From assembly GCA_016927315.1 (NCBI GenBank), contig JAFGMV010000063.1, positions 1 through 64,000 on the forward strand: 64,000 nt of DNA, given 5' to 3'. How positions within the stretch are numbered: the stretch's first letter is position 1; each line of letters starts with the position of its first letter. The DNA comes from Anaerolineales bacterium. Lineage in GTDB: Bacteria > Chloroflexota > Anaerolineae > Anaerolineales > Villigracilaceae. The notes beneath the pieces are model-generated. The model was not told the origin of the DNA and did not search any database. It worked only from the letters and a program-made list of their open reading frames with translations. This document shows positions 43,649 to 51,991 of this stretch, piece by piece. The translations under genes and the position numbers were made by a program.

Positions 43649-44380
43649 TCAGGCGGTTACGATTCCCAGTGTGATCAGTATCCAGATCGGTGCGCTCAAC
43701 ATGGCATGTATGATGATACTGGTGTAAGTGTTCCTGGTTTTGTAGGCGACATAGGGCATGGCCAGGAGATAAGGCAGGAAAAGCAAGAGAGCCTTCAGCC
43801 CGAACAGAAAATGGAAGATGAGGTGCAGCCCGGCGTTCACCGGCCAGGCCCATTTGCCCAATGCTTCTTCCTGGCGCGGCAAGATGTATCCCCGCCACAT
43901 GAATTCCTCGCCGAAATAGTTGAAGAACAATAGTACCAGCATGGGGAAGAAGATCCAGCGGTCGCTTCCCTCCAGCCGTTCGATCTGGATTGGCGAAAAA
44001 CTTCTCAATTCATCCAGGCTGAAAGGGAGCGGGGAGAGGGTCCAGAGCCCGATGATCAGGCCGGTAATGGCGGATGCAGCGAGCATGCCACCCAATATCC
44101 ACAACCAGTCACGCCCGGTCAGACGCCGGAGTCTGAAACGAGCGGATATACTTTCCCAGGATATCGGGTAACCGTCCCGCTTCAGCAGGTGCAGGGACAG
44201 GAAGAACAACGGTCCAAACAAGAAACAGGTTCCAAGGATGATCCATACCAGGAAGGGATTGATGGTCGTGGTTTCCAGCAGGACTGGCATCATGATCTTG
44301 ATCAGGATGTAAAAGATCATTCCCGGGATTGCGAACAACAGGAATGCAGTACTGATTTTTATGGGTTTGATTTCTTTCAT
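43649..44380 (-). CDS. CPBP-family intramembrane metalloprotease
   Basis: 243 aa, about seven helices. The Abi/CAAX-protease motifs EE-x3-R (GEEFMWRGYILP) and the later His (HLIFHFLFG, and IIIHAMLSAP) are present. These enzymes resemble Rce1 and are often linked to peptide immunity or prenyl processing; no bacteriocin gene is seen here. It starts 59 nt after the alpha/beta hydrolase stop. Confidence 0.9.
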   Translation of the reverse strand: MKEIKPIKISTAFLLFAIPGMIFYILIKIMMPVLLETTTINPFLVWIILGTCFLFGPLFFLSLHLLKRDGYPISWESISARFRLRRLTGRDWLWILGGMLAASAITGLIIGLWTLSPLPFSLDELRSFSPIQIERLEGSDRWIFFPMLVLLFFNYFGEEFMWRGYILPRQEEALGKWAWPVNAGLHLIFHFLFGLKALLLFLPYLLAMPYVAYKTRNTYTSIIIHAMLSAPIWILITLGIVTA

Positions 44381-44439
44381 GGTCTCTTTCCTTACAAAGT
44401 ATCCTTTTGTGAACTCAACGCGGTCAAAAGAGGCCGGGT

Positions 44440-45318
44440 CTATTCTATTCCTGACAGGAACCTGTCCACCCGTGCATTCAAGGTCGGCAGGAGTTCTTGG
44501 GGTATAAAATGCGGGCTGTCCGGGAGGATTTCGGCTGCGGCCAGGTTGGGGAAGATTTCACGGGCGCGGGCCGCCACTTTATGGCCGGGGAACAGGCGAT
44601 CCTTCTCTCCCGCCAACACCAGGATGGGCGCTGTGAAAGCCGACATCTCATCCATCGTTACGTTGCGCGGCATCTCGGCCTCAACCTGGACATATCTGAA
44701 AACCGCCGTGGTGATTTCAATCAGCTCCTCGGGGATGGGATGTCCCAGGAACATGGGCTGCAGCACTTTCAACAATCTCTCTCGGCTGGGAAACAGACGG
44801 TAAGCAATCAGCGGCAGCAGCAGGTCGAAGAACATGGTTTTCCCGGGGATCGAAACCAGCCCGGAGGGGATGATGAGGACCGCTTTGGAGATCCTTTTCG
44901 GGGCGTAAGCCGCTGCGTTCAGCAGGATGCCAGCGCCGTAGGATCCGGCCAGGAAGGCGGATTGTTCCAGCCCGAAGGCATCCAGAACGTCGACAATCCA
45001 CTGGCCGTAACTGTGGTCACGCGGTGAAAGCCTGACCGGGACGCTCTTGCCGGGGTGTCCGATGGTATCTGGGGCGTAGATGCGGTACTTCTCTAGCAGG
45101 GGTTTGAACCAACCCAGGGTAGCTGGATTGGTGGTATTGCCGCCATGCAGCAGCACCAGTGGGGAAGCACCTTCTGGCCCGGTCAGCAGTACGTGGGTTT
45201 GGCCAAAGCGGGTACTGATCATTTTGTTTTCGACCTGGATGCCGCTATCAGCCAGGTGTTTGTCATACAGGCTGTGAATCACTGCCTGTCCGTGGGTTGA
45301 TCGGTAAATCGATTCCAT
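44440..45318 (-). CDS. Alpha/beta hydrolase
   Basis: 292 aa. Oxyanion segment LVLLHGGNTT, nucleophile elbow AGSYGAG (Ser), acid in GEKDRLFPG and His in DSPHFIP, the normal order and spacing. Related to MhpC/haloperoxidase-type hydrolases. The start at 45318 (MESIYRS) has GGAAAGG upstream; a start 18 nt earlier is possible. Substrate unknown. Confidence 0.9.
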   Translation of the reverse strand: MESIYRSTHGQAVIHSLYDKHLADSGIQVENKMISTRFGQTHVLLTGPEGASPLVLLHGGNTTNPATLGWFKPLLEKYRIYAPDTIGHPGKSVPVRLSPRDHSYGQWIVDVLDAFGLEQSAFLAGSYGAGILLNAAAYAPKRISKAVLIIPSGLVSIPGKTMFFDLLLPLIAYRLFPSRERLLKVLQPMFLGHPIPEELIEITTAVFRYVQVEAEMPRNVTMDEMSAFTAPILVLAGEKDRLFPGHKVAARAREIFPNLAAAEILPDSPHFIPQELLPTLNARVDRFLSGIE

Positions 45319-45414
45319 GTTTACTGCCTTTCCCATAAAGACCAGGCGCATATAAGAAGGCCGGTCTTGTTTTTTATGGTTGCTGGTTGGCTTGCTTCGT
45401 AAAAACCATGTGAA

Positions 45415-45795
45415 TTACAATCCTTCGAGGATTTTAGGTCCGTGGTTGTGCATCATCGAAACATGACCTTCACCGGGGATAAAGGTTGTCTGGCTGTTGG
45501 GGATAGCCGGCTGCATACCTGGCCATTGAGAGCGGGGTATCGGCGTCTTCTTCCCTGTGCTGCGCCCGGGTTTGAAGTTAGACGACCCGGTGCCTGGCAA
45601 GTTGGGGGCCAGCACCCGGACACCGGCCTGAGTTGCGATGGGATCGATCATGCGGCCGATCTGCCCGGAAGCCGTGCCCCCTGAGAAATAAAGAAGGGGC
45701 TTCCCTGCAGAGTCGCCGTACTCATGGTAACTGAGCCTGAGGCCATCATTCAATCGTGTTGATCGGCTCTTTTCTTGTGTATTCATTCTGGTCAT
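45415..45795 (-). pseudogene. Alpha/beta hydrolase with its centre deleted
   Basis: 126 aa in one open frame. Residues about 15-75 match the N-terminal half of a hydrolase ('LRLSYHEYGDSAGKPLLYFSG', 'VRVLAPNLPGTGSS'), then the protein jumps to a C-terminal end with the catalytic-His region GEGHVSMMHNHGPKILEGL. The nucleophile elbow, lid and acid, about 150 residues, are missing. The joint contains a short basic filler (GRSTGKKTPIPRS). Either a deletion pseudogene or a non-catalytic remnant. Confidence 0.65.
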
Positions 45796-45819
45796 GCGGA
45801 GTATGTATGGCCGACCGGT

Positions 45820-48372
45820 TTACTCATAACGCAGAGCCTGGACAATTTCCAGGCGGGCAGCCTGCCGGGCCGGGATGATGGCCGCCAGCAGACCAAAGAA
45901 TAGGCCAATGATCACGGCCGTGGTAATGCCGCTCACCGGGAAGTAATACCCCAGCGGGAACAGGACTTTGATGCCTGTTACGAAGACATACCCCAGGTAC
46001 ATGCCGCCCAGGATCCCGAAGAAGGTGCCAATTGCCGCCAGCAGCAGGGCTTCAGCCAGGACCATGTTGCGAACCTGCCGGCGGGTACCACCCACAGCCC
46101 GCACCATGCCGATCTCGCGGGTACGCTCGAGAACACTGATGGTCAGCGTGTTCATCATGGCGATCAGGGATGGTATGGCCAGAAAAACAAAGACAATGTA
46201 AACCGCACTGAAGGCGGCGTCCATCTGTGTCTTCATCGCGCCGTAATAATCAGTACCTGAAATTAACTTATACTGGGGGTAATTGGCTGCCAGGGACCAG
46301 ATCTCGGTCTTCACGGCTTCGCGGCTTGCATCTTCTGCCAGGTTCAGCTGGATGAATACATCTTCTGTGACGCCGAAATCGGTTTCTAAATTAGCTTGTG
46401 AGAGATAGGCTGTTGTCACCTTGGCATTCAAGAGGTCCATCCCGACGGCCACAATCTCATACGAAACCGTGCCGTTTGTGGTCTGAAGTTCGATCGTGTC
46501 GCCGGCCTTTGCGTCGATTGCCAGCAAAAAGGCGCCATTTACGACCAGGGTTCGTTTGGAAGCGAGCTTTTTATAAGCAGATTGATTGCCTTTCAGGAAA
46601 TGCAATCCGCTGACGTTTGGAAAGGCTTCCGGATCGATCCCGATCAGGGAGACAGCTTGTCCATTCGTGGTTGTGGCCCCGTATCGGAACGTACTGACTT
46701 CTTCAACGCCTTCCACTTCCCTCAGGTCCTGGGCAAATTCAGGGCTGGAGCCGATATTGCTGCCCCACAGCATGACTGAAGGCGGCACAAACAGATAATC
46801 ACTTCCAAAACTGGCAAGCATCAGTTCATCGATTATTCCCGTCATACTGGAAACCAGACCACCAGCGGCGACGATCACTGCCAGACCAAGCATGCTGGCG
46901 GAAGCGGTTACAGCCACACGAGCAGGCTGTCGTTTGAGGTTGCTTTTCGCCAGGCCGCCAATTCCCTGGCGAACGGTGATCCAGGAGATGATCGGTCCAA
47001 ACAGGTTCGCCAGCGGGTTGACAAGTGCCGGGGTTACCAAGACCAGTCCTGCCAGGAAGAACAGGCCTCCTGGGATGATCAGGGCCGACTGCCCAGAGAG
47101 CACCACGAATGTGGTCACGATCAGGATAAGCATGCCGACGATGAAGCCGATCCCTGTCTTGCGTTTTACATCTATCTCCGCTTGTGACGGGCGCAGTGCT
47201 TCGAGCGGGGTGATCCTGCTGGCGTTCCACGCAGGCAGCAGGCCGGCCAGGACGGTGACGCCCACGCCCAACCCTACAGAGAACAGCACCAGCAGTGGGG
47301 AGATTACCGGGGCGCCCAATTTCAGATTGATGAACAGGCTTAAAGGGCCTTGTACGATCTTGATAATCCCTAATGCCATCAGGTAACCCAGGATCAGACC
47401 AATGGCCGAACCGATCAATCCCTGCAGCAGGCTTTCGGCCAGAATAATCCCGATGACCGTACGACGTGTAGCACCCAGGGCGCGCAGCATGCCGATATCC
47501 CGGCGGCGCTCGGTGACGATTGTTCGGAAGGTGTTGAAAATGATGAAGCCGCCCATAAATAAGGCCAGGGCTCCAAATACACTCAAGCCAATCTGGCCAA
47601 GTTCCATAGCGGCAAACATTTCATCCCCGGCCGTCAGTGTACCAACCTGGTAGTTTTTACCCAGGGCAGTTTCGATTTGCTGCTGGATCTCGTTCCGGCG
47701 CGCTTCATCAGCAAAACCTTCTATGTTAATGTCAATCAGGTTGACCCGATCCGTTTCACCGGTCATTTCCTGCGCCTGGGGCAGGTTCACCAGGATTTCT
47801 TCGGTAATGGGCATGATATTGGGCGGCAGGATACCGACCACGGTCAATTCCGTGAGACCTGATGCCCCGGGTAGAGAGAAGCTCTCTCCCACTTTGACGG
47901 AGAGCGCATCGGCCAGGGTTTGTGAAATCACAGCGGAAGCCGTGTCAGAATCTTCCAGATACCGGCCTTCTATGATCGCGTAGGCGCGAACAGAGCGGGC
48001 ATCTTCGGAGGTAACCCCGACCAGGTTGACAGCGATCAGTGTGTCGGGGCGTGCTGGATCTCTGTCGATGTAATCGGCCGGCAGGTTGATCGTGCGGTTG
48101 AGAGATGCGGAAACAGCCCGCAGCCCAGCGACGTTCTGAAGCCGGTTGGCGATCTCCTGAGGGAAGGATTCGCCGGAGATATTGGTAATACTGAAGTCAA
48201 TCTGCCCTTCAACTCCCTGAACATTGGCCTGTAGGGCTGCGATCATAGTGGGCAGAACGGTGTTCATGCCGAAGATCAGCAGTACCCCAAAGATGATTGC
48301 CAGGGTGGTCAAGGTTGTGCGTAATTTGCGCCGGCCCAGGTAGCGGGCGGCGAGAGAGAGTTGCAGTTTCAT
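45820..48372 (-). CDS. FtsX-like ABC permease (MacB/LolC superfamily)
   Basis: 850 aa, with one N-terminal helix, a large periplasmic-type domain (about 40-260), a three-helix FtsX block ('RRRDIGMLRALGATRRTVIGIILAES'), a pair of helices near 425-470, a second extracellular domain, and a final FtsX block ('RTREIGMVRAVGGTRRQVRNMVLAEALLL'). This duplicated layout is typical of large Gram-positive/Chloroflexota permeases. It probably drives export or envelope mechanotransmission with the ATPase encoded 9 nt upstream. Confidence 0.92.
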   Translation of the reverse strand: MKLQLSLAARYLGRRKLRTTLTTLAIIFGVLLIFGMNTVLPTMIAALQANVQGVEGQIDFSITNISGESFPQEIANRLQNVAGLRAVSASLNRTINLPADYIDRDPARPDTLIAVNLVGVTSEDARSVRAYAIIEGRYLEDSDTASAVISQTLADALSVKVGESFSLPGASGLTELTVVGILPPNIMPITEEILVNLPQAQEMTGETDRVNLIDINIEGFADEARRNEIQQQIETALGKNYQVGTLTAGDEMFAAMELGQIGLSVFGALALFMGGFIIFNTFRTIVTERRRDIGMLRALGATRRTVIGIILAESLLQGLIGSAIGLILGYLMALGIIKIVQGPLSLFINLKLGAPVISPLLVLFSVGLGVGVTVLAGLLPAWNASRITPLEALRPSQAEIDVKRKTGIGFIVGMLILIVTTFVVLSGQSALIIPGGLFFLAGLVLVTPALVNPLANLFGPIISWITVRQGIGGLAKSNLKRQPARVAVTASASMLGLAVIVAAGGLVSSMTGIIDELMLASFGSDYLFVPPSVMLWGSNIGSSPEFAQDLREVEGVEEVSTFRYGATTTNGQAVSLIGIDPEAFPNVSGLHFLKGNQSAYKKLASKRTLVVNGAFLLAIDAKAGDTIELQTTNGTVSYEIVAVGMDLLNAKVTTAYLSQANLETDFGVTEDVFIQLNLAEDASREAVKTEIWSLAANYPQYKLISGTDYYGAMKTQMDAAFSAVYIVFVFLAIPSLIAMMNTLTISVLERTREIGMVRAVGGTRRQVRNMVLAEALLLAAIGTFFGILGGMYLGYVFVTGIKVLFPLGYYFPVSGITTAVIIGLFFGLLAAIIPARQAARLEIVQALRYE

Positions 48373-48381
48373 CGGAGACTC

Positions 48382-49122
48382 CTAATCCCCAATTTCTTTT
48401 ATCATACGGGTAACTGCCGCAGCGCCATGATTCTTGCGATCCAGTAAAGTTTCGTCTACCACTTTGCCATCTTTGAGGAAGACAATCCGGTCAGCGTAGG
48501 CAGCAATGCGCGGGTCATGGGTCACCATGATCACTGTGCGGTCATATTGTTTGGAAACATCACGCAGGAGGCCTGCGATCTCATCCCCGGAGCGAGTATC
48601 GACATTGCCGGTTGGTTCGTCAGCAAGGATCAGGGTCGGATCGGCAACCAGCGCCCGGGCGATAGCCACCCGCTGCTGCTGTCCCCCGGAGAGCTGATCT
48701 GGGCGGCTGGACAGGCGGTCGCCTAACTCAAAACGTTCTAACCATTTTGTGGCGCGTTTGTAGGCGTCCGCAGGTTTGATGCCGTCCAGGGTGACCGGTA
48801 AGGCAGCGTTCTCAACCGCCGTCATGACAGGGATCAGGTTAAAGAACTGGAAGACGAAACCGATCTTGCGGCGGCGCAGTTCGGTCAGTTGGTCGTCAGG
48901 CATTTGGGTGATCGAAACGCCCTCGATCTTGATGTCGCCTTCGGTGGGTTTATCCAGCCCGCCGATCAGGTGCAGCAGGGTGGATTTCCCGCAGCCGCTG
49001 GGGCCCATAACGGCGACGAACTGGCCTGAGTTGACCTTGAGATTTATTTTTTCAAGGGCGGTTACTGTGGTTGCCCCGCTACCATAGACCTTGGATAAGT
49101 TTTCAGTTGAAATGATAGACAT
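48382..49122 (-). CDS. ABC transporter ATPase (MacB/LolD type)
   Basis: 246 aa. Walker A MGPSGCGKSTLLHLI, Q-loop 'GFVFQFFNLIPVMTAVENAALP', signature LSGGQQQRVAIARAL, Walker B LILADEPTGNVD, H-loop VTHD. The sequence is diagnostic of the MacB/LolD/FtsE branch. The ATG at 49122 has AGGAGG 8 nt upstream. A half-site AGTAAAC (49229-49235), also present in the palindrome before padR, lies upstream, so the regulator may act here too. Confidence 0.95.
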   Translation of the reverse strand: MSIISTENLSKVYGSGATTVTALEKINLKVNSGQFVAVMGPSGCGKSTLLHLIGGLDKPTEGDIKIEGVSITQMPDDQLTELRRRKIGFVFQFFNLIPVMTAVENAALPVTLDGIKPADAYKRATKWLERFELGDRLSSRPDQLSGGQQQRVAIARALVADPTLILADEPTGNVDTRSGDEIAGLLRDVSKQYDRTVIMVTHDPRIAAYADRIVFLKDGKVVDETLLDRKNHGAAAVTRMIKEIGD

Positions 49123-49246
49123 TGTTGACCTCCTGAGTGAGGAGAAAATAAGCTTTCTTGTGAATAGACAGTCCCAAGCAGGCGCGCAGGATATATGGTG
49201 TTGGACCTGCCGCCAGAAACCTTGAACCAGTAAACGGTAATCATGA

Positions 49247-49861
49247 TCAATCGGGAGGGGGATATTCGGATCCAGTCTGGCCTTTTCTTGGCCTGCCCCG
49301 CTTGCGGATTTCTGGTTCGGGAAGCGGTTGGTCCCGCACTTCATCCAGGCGGGTCTCGATCATGTCCAGCCAGCGCAGGTCAGCTTCCAGGTACATGATG
49401 GCCTTGTCCAGCAGCAGGATCTGGGCCATTTCGGTGCGCGGATCGTAAGTTTCGCGTTGTCTGGTGGCGTCATGCAGATCCTGGTACAGGTGAGAGCGTT
49501 GGGTTTGGATCAACCGCCAGGGATCTGCCATGTCGGTGACCAGGGCGATCATTAGCTTGACGAAGAATTCATCGCGCATGTATTCGGGGGTGACCCCGCA
49601 GGACAGCCATTCGTCTAGTATTACCCGACCTTCGGTAGTGATTTTGTAAACTCGGCGAGATGGTTCATCGCCTTCACCCAGGTCGGAGGCCAGCTCTACC
49701 AGTCCGGCTTCCTCCAGCCGGTCGAGGGTGGTGTAGATCTGGGCAGGTTTGACCTCCCAGTTCATATCTCCGCCAACAACAACGGAAAAGGCCGCCCGTA
49801 ATTCGTAACCGTGACGGGGTTTTTGGGCAAGCAGCCCGAGGATGGCGTGTCTGACTGTCAT
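49247..49861 (-). CDS. PadR-family regulator with AT-hook-like tail
   Basis: 204 aa. PadR winged helix: 'MTVRHAILGLLAQKPRHGYELRAAF', 'VKPAQIYTTLDRLEEAGLVE', 'PSRRVYKITTEGRVILDEWL'; C-terminal helical dimerisation domain. The last 20 residues contain KRGRPRKG, an AT-hook core (RGRP), unusual for PadR. It probably represses itself and the ABC genes behind it. No ribosome binding site; the -10 box implies a leaderless mRNA. Confidence 0.9.
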   Translation of the reverse strand: MTVRHAILGLLAQKPRHGYELRAAFSVVVGGDMNWEVKPAQIYTTLDRLEEAGLVELASDLGEGDEPSRRVYKITTEGRVILDEWLSCGVTPEYMRDEFFVKLMIALVTDMADPWRLIQTQRSHLYQDLHDATRQRETYDPRTEMAQILLLDKAIMYLEADLRWLDMIETRLDEVRDQPLPEPEIRKRGRPRKGQTGSEYPPPD

Positions 49862-49867
49862 AATTGG

Positions 49868-49891
49868 TTTATATAGTAAACAGTTTAGTAT
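49868..49891 (-). promoter_or_regulatory. padR promoter and operator candidate
   Basis: ATAGTAAAC-A-GTTTAGTAT (49873-49891) is a palindrome with one mismatched pair. On the minus strand TATAAA (49873-49868) is a -10 whose start point would be the ATG at 49861. The operator thus covers the -10 to -30 region. Confidence 0.55.
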
Positions 49892-50012
49892 TATTGGAGC
49901 AAAATATTACACGAGTTAGTATTTTCTGTCAAGGTTTTCTTAGGATTGTGTTCTTGGGATTGGCGACTTGGGATGGACTTTCGGACAGGCATTTCGGTCT
50001 TGATATTAACAA

Positions 50013-50048
50013 TTTGATATGTTCATTTCCCCCGATGAACATATCAAA
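50013..50048. repeat. Perfect 14-bp inverted repeat of unknown function
   Basis: TTTGATATGTTCAT (50013-50026), loop TTCCCCCG, ATGAACATATCAAA (50035-50048). It sits in the 330-bp gap between padR and the 50194 gene; the rest of that gap shows only the terminator at 50078. Confidence 0.6.
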
Positions 50049-50077
50049 CCAATTTGTGTGTGCCATAGACAAGAAAA

Positions 50078-50103
50078 GCTGCAGGCTTGTGTACGCCTGC
50101 AGC
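50078..50103 (-). terminator. Terminator of the methyltransferase operon
   Basis: GCTGCAGGC/GCCTGCAGC with an 8-nt loop; on the minus strand followed by TTTTC. About 90 nt beyond the stop at 50194. Confidence 0.7.
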
Positions 50104-50193
50104 CTTTCCTGTTTCAGTCCGGAATTTTCAACGGCGCTGGTGTTCCTGTTGGCGACAGGTCAACCTGGAACGCGATTGGTTCTTTTGGGTGAG

Positions 50194-50670
50194 CTAGAAC
50201 TCTTCCAGCAGGTCCATATTCTTAATCGCTTCTGAAAAACCCTGGCGGGCAAGACTGGCCTTCCATATATCGACCGGGGTAAAGCTCATTGTGACCGTGG
50301 TACTCTTAATCACCAGTAACCTGTTTCCAACAGTCAGGTAATAGGCTTCTAAAAATTCGGGTCTCAGGGATAATTGCCTGCCCAGCAGTTTCGAAATGGT
50401 ATAGGCTTTTTCCTTGAACCAGCACACTGTTTCAGTCTCTTCGATTTGCTGCACAAATCCGGCAAAGACGGTCTGATCGATGGTTTCCCTGTTCAACAAT
50501 CCAAAACCGCTTTTCCCGCGGTGGCCAGTGATCAGGACAACAAAGCCATCCTCTTTTAACCGATAGCGTTCAAAAGCCCTGGGTGGTATTCCAACCCGTA
50601 GATCTTCCCTGATAATCGAGATGCCGTAGGCTTCCTTGGTCCCTGGCATCCCGGGCATGAGACTTGGCAT
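50194..50670 (-). CDS. Hypothetical protein downstream of a methyltransferase
   Basis: 158 aa, unrecognised. Soluble, mixed alpha/beta: 'LRVGIPPRAFERYRLKEDGFVVLITGHRGKSGFGLLNRETI', cut here to IPPRAFERYRL and FVVLITGHRGKSGFG, then 'VCWFKEKAYTISKLLGRQLSL' and 'YYLTVGNRLLVIKSTTVTMSF'. The last strands resemble a small beta-barrel. The start at 50670 is 2 nt after the methyltransferase stop, so the two are translated together; earlier starts would overlap that gene. Confidence 0.65.
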   Translation of the reverse strand: MPSLMPGMPGTKEAYGISIIREDLRVGIPPRAFERYRLKEDGFVVLITGHRGKSGFGLLNRETIDQTVFAGFVQQIEETETVCWFKEKAYTISKLLGRQLSLRPEFLEAYYLTVGNRLLVIKSTTVTMSFTPVDIWKASLARQGFSEAIKNMDLLEEF

Positions 50671-50672
50671 TT

Positions 50673-51344
50673 TCAGACAGCCAGCCCACTCTTGTAACCC
50701 TGGATGGTTAGTCCGAAGGGATTTGATTTGACGGCACACGCTTGCATTGTTGTTTCAACCAGCAGATCCTGCAGCTCACCGGGTGTGTAGGCGGCGTTCA
50801 GGGATGTGATGAAACCGGGGCGGATATCCCTTGGCTGGCAGATCATCCACATCATCCAGCGGAGGGGGGCGGCCATGTCACGGCGCAGGTCAGAGATATG
50901 CACCCGACCGCCGGGTTTGAGCACGCGCCAGATCTCGTTGAAAGTGCCCTGCGGCTTTGCCCACTCGTGTAAAGAGCCATTGGTAAAGACGGCATCGAAA
51001 TAGTCGTCTTCAAAGGGCAGATTGTCTCCGCTGCTGAGAACATACGTTGTCCGATCGGAAAGGTTGTAAGCGCGGGCATTTTCTTCAGCCAGATTAATCA
51101 TGTCCGGGCTGATATCGAGCCCGGTCAGGTGGGTGTGGTTGGTACAGGCCAGCCACTCCAGTCCCAGGTAGCCGGGACCGGGTCCGATCTCGAGCGCGTG
51201 GCCGTGGTCGATACCGGCTGCCAGCAGGTCATTCCAGCCCAGAAGGCCTTTGTCGCGCATGTTTTGCGAAAACTGATCGTAAGTTTCAACCAGCAGCTCT
51301 CCCTGGATGCCCTGGTCTGTTTCGGGGACTCTTGGTTTTGTCAT
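50673..51344 (-). CDS. Class I SAM-dependent methyltransferase
   Basis: 223 aa. SAM-binding motif ALEIGPGPGYLGLEWL, acidic residue in TGLDISPDMI, 'GDNLPFEDDYFDAVFTNGSLHEW' and the post-motif 'EIWRVLKPGGRVHISDLRRD'. It resembles UbiE/Methyltransf_11 enzymes. Acceptor unknown. ATG 51344 has AGGAGT 8 nt upstream. A PadR-type half-operator (51367) lies over its promoter. Confidence 0.9.
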   Translation of the reverse strand: MTKPRVPETDQGIQGELLVETYDQFSQNMRDKGLLGWNDLLAAGIDHGHALEIGPGPGYLGLEWLACTNHTHLTGLDISPDMINLAEENARAYNLSDRTTYVLSSGDNLPFEDDYFDAVFTNGSLHEWAKPQGTFNEIWRVLKPGGRVHISDLRRDMAAPLRWMMWMICQPRDIRPGFITSLNAAYTPGELQDLLVETTMQACAVKSNPFGLTIQGYKSGLAV

Positions 51345-51366
51345 TTTCTTTACTCCTGTTTTAGTT

Positions 51367-51390
51367 AGAATATACAAGGTTGTTTAGTGG
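51367..51390 (-). promoter_or_regulatory. Second PadR operator, upstream of the methyltransferase
   Basis: AGAATATACAA-GG-TTGT followed by a degenerate half. The left half is identical to the left half of the operator at 51968. It ends 22 nt before the methyltransferase ATG. Confidence 0.65.
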
Positions 51391-51399
51391 GCAAAAAAA

Positions 51400-51418
51400 T
51401 ATACCCTCTCAGGGTATA
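51400..51418 (-). terminator. Terminator overlapping the end of padR-2
   Basis: TATACCCT-GAG-AGGGTATA on the minus strand followed by TTTTTTT. The loop holds part of the TGA stop at 51409-51411, a compact arrangement that insulates padR-2 from the methyltransferase promoter. Confidence 0.8.
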
Positions 51419-51951
51419 CTACCCTGCTTTACTTTTCCAAGCAGGTCTTGCAGCCAGGTTAGTTCCGCCTGCATGTGGAGGCGGGAGTGCTCAAAGACCA
51501 TTTGAGCGGCAGCAGGAACTTCATTGCGAGACATCTGCTCTTTTTCGTGCGCCTCCATATGGACCAGTGTCTGTTCCAACCCGGTAATGCGGCCTCGCAG
51601 GTAACCGATCACTTCGTCCACCGGCAGCGCCTCCATAAAGGCAATCGCGACATCCAGGTCGTAGTACTGCCGCTCTGTGGTGCGCCAGGTCTCACGCAGC
51701 AGGCGCAGGAATTCGTCCCGCCCGGTTTCCGTAAGCTGGTAGACACTGCGTGATGGACGGTTGCCCTGCTTTTCGGTCGCGACCTTGTCGAGCATGCCTT
51801 CTTCTTCCAGCTTGCCGAGCGCAAAATAGATCGAACCGAAGGCGATGGAAGTCCAATCGCCCATGTGTTCTTCGATGATGTGCTTCAGTTCATAGCCATG
51901 CAGGGGCTGACGGCGCAACAGGCCGAGGAGAACCAGTCGGGTGGTAGACAT
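51409..51951 (-). CDS. PadR-family regulator (second)
   Basis: 180 aa. Winged helix 'MSTTRLVLLGLLRRQPLHGYELKHIIEEHMGDW', 'FGSIYFALGKLEEEGMLDKV', 'PSRSVYQLTETGRDEFL'; C-terminal coiled dimerisation helices (about 85-170). Full-length for the Vir-type PadR group. The operator 16 nt upstream of the ATG and a related site before the next gene imply autoregulation and control of the methyltransferase pair. Confidence 0.93.
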   Translation of the reverse strand: MSTTRLVLLGLLRRQPLHGYELKHIIEEHMGDWTSIAFGSIYFALGKLEEEGMLDKVATEKQGNRPSRSVYQLTETGRDEFLRLLRETWRTTERQYYDLDVAIAFMEALPVDEVIGYLRGRITGLEQTLVHMEAHEKEQMSRNEVPAAAQMVFEHSRLHMQAELTWLQDLLGKVKQGSIP

Positions 51952-51967
51952 AAAACCTTTCTATTGC

Positions 51968-51991
51968 AGAATATACAATCTTGTATATTCT
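51968..51991 (-). promoter_or_regulatory. PadR-2 operator
   Basis: AGAATATACAA (51968-51978), TC, TTGTATATTCT (51981-51991): perfect 11-bp arms. PadR sites are commonly ATAT/ACAA-type palindromes at the promoter. Confidence 0.85.
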
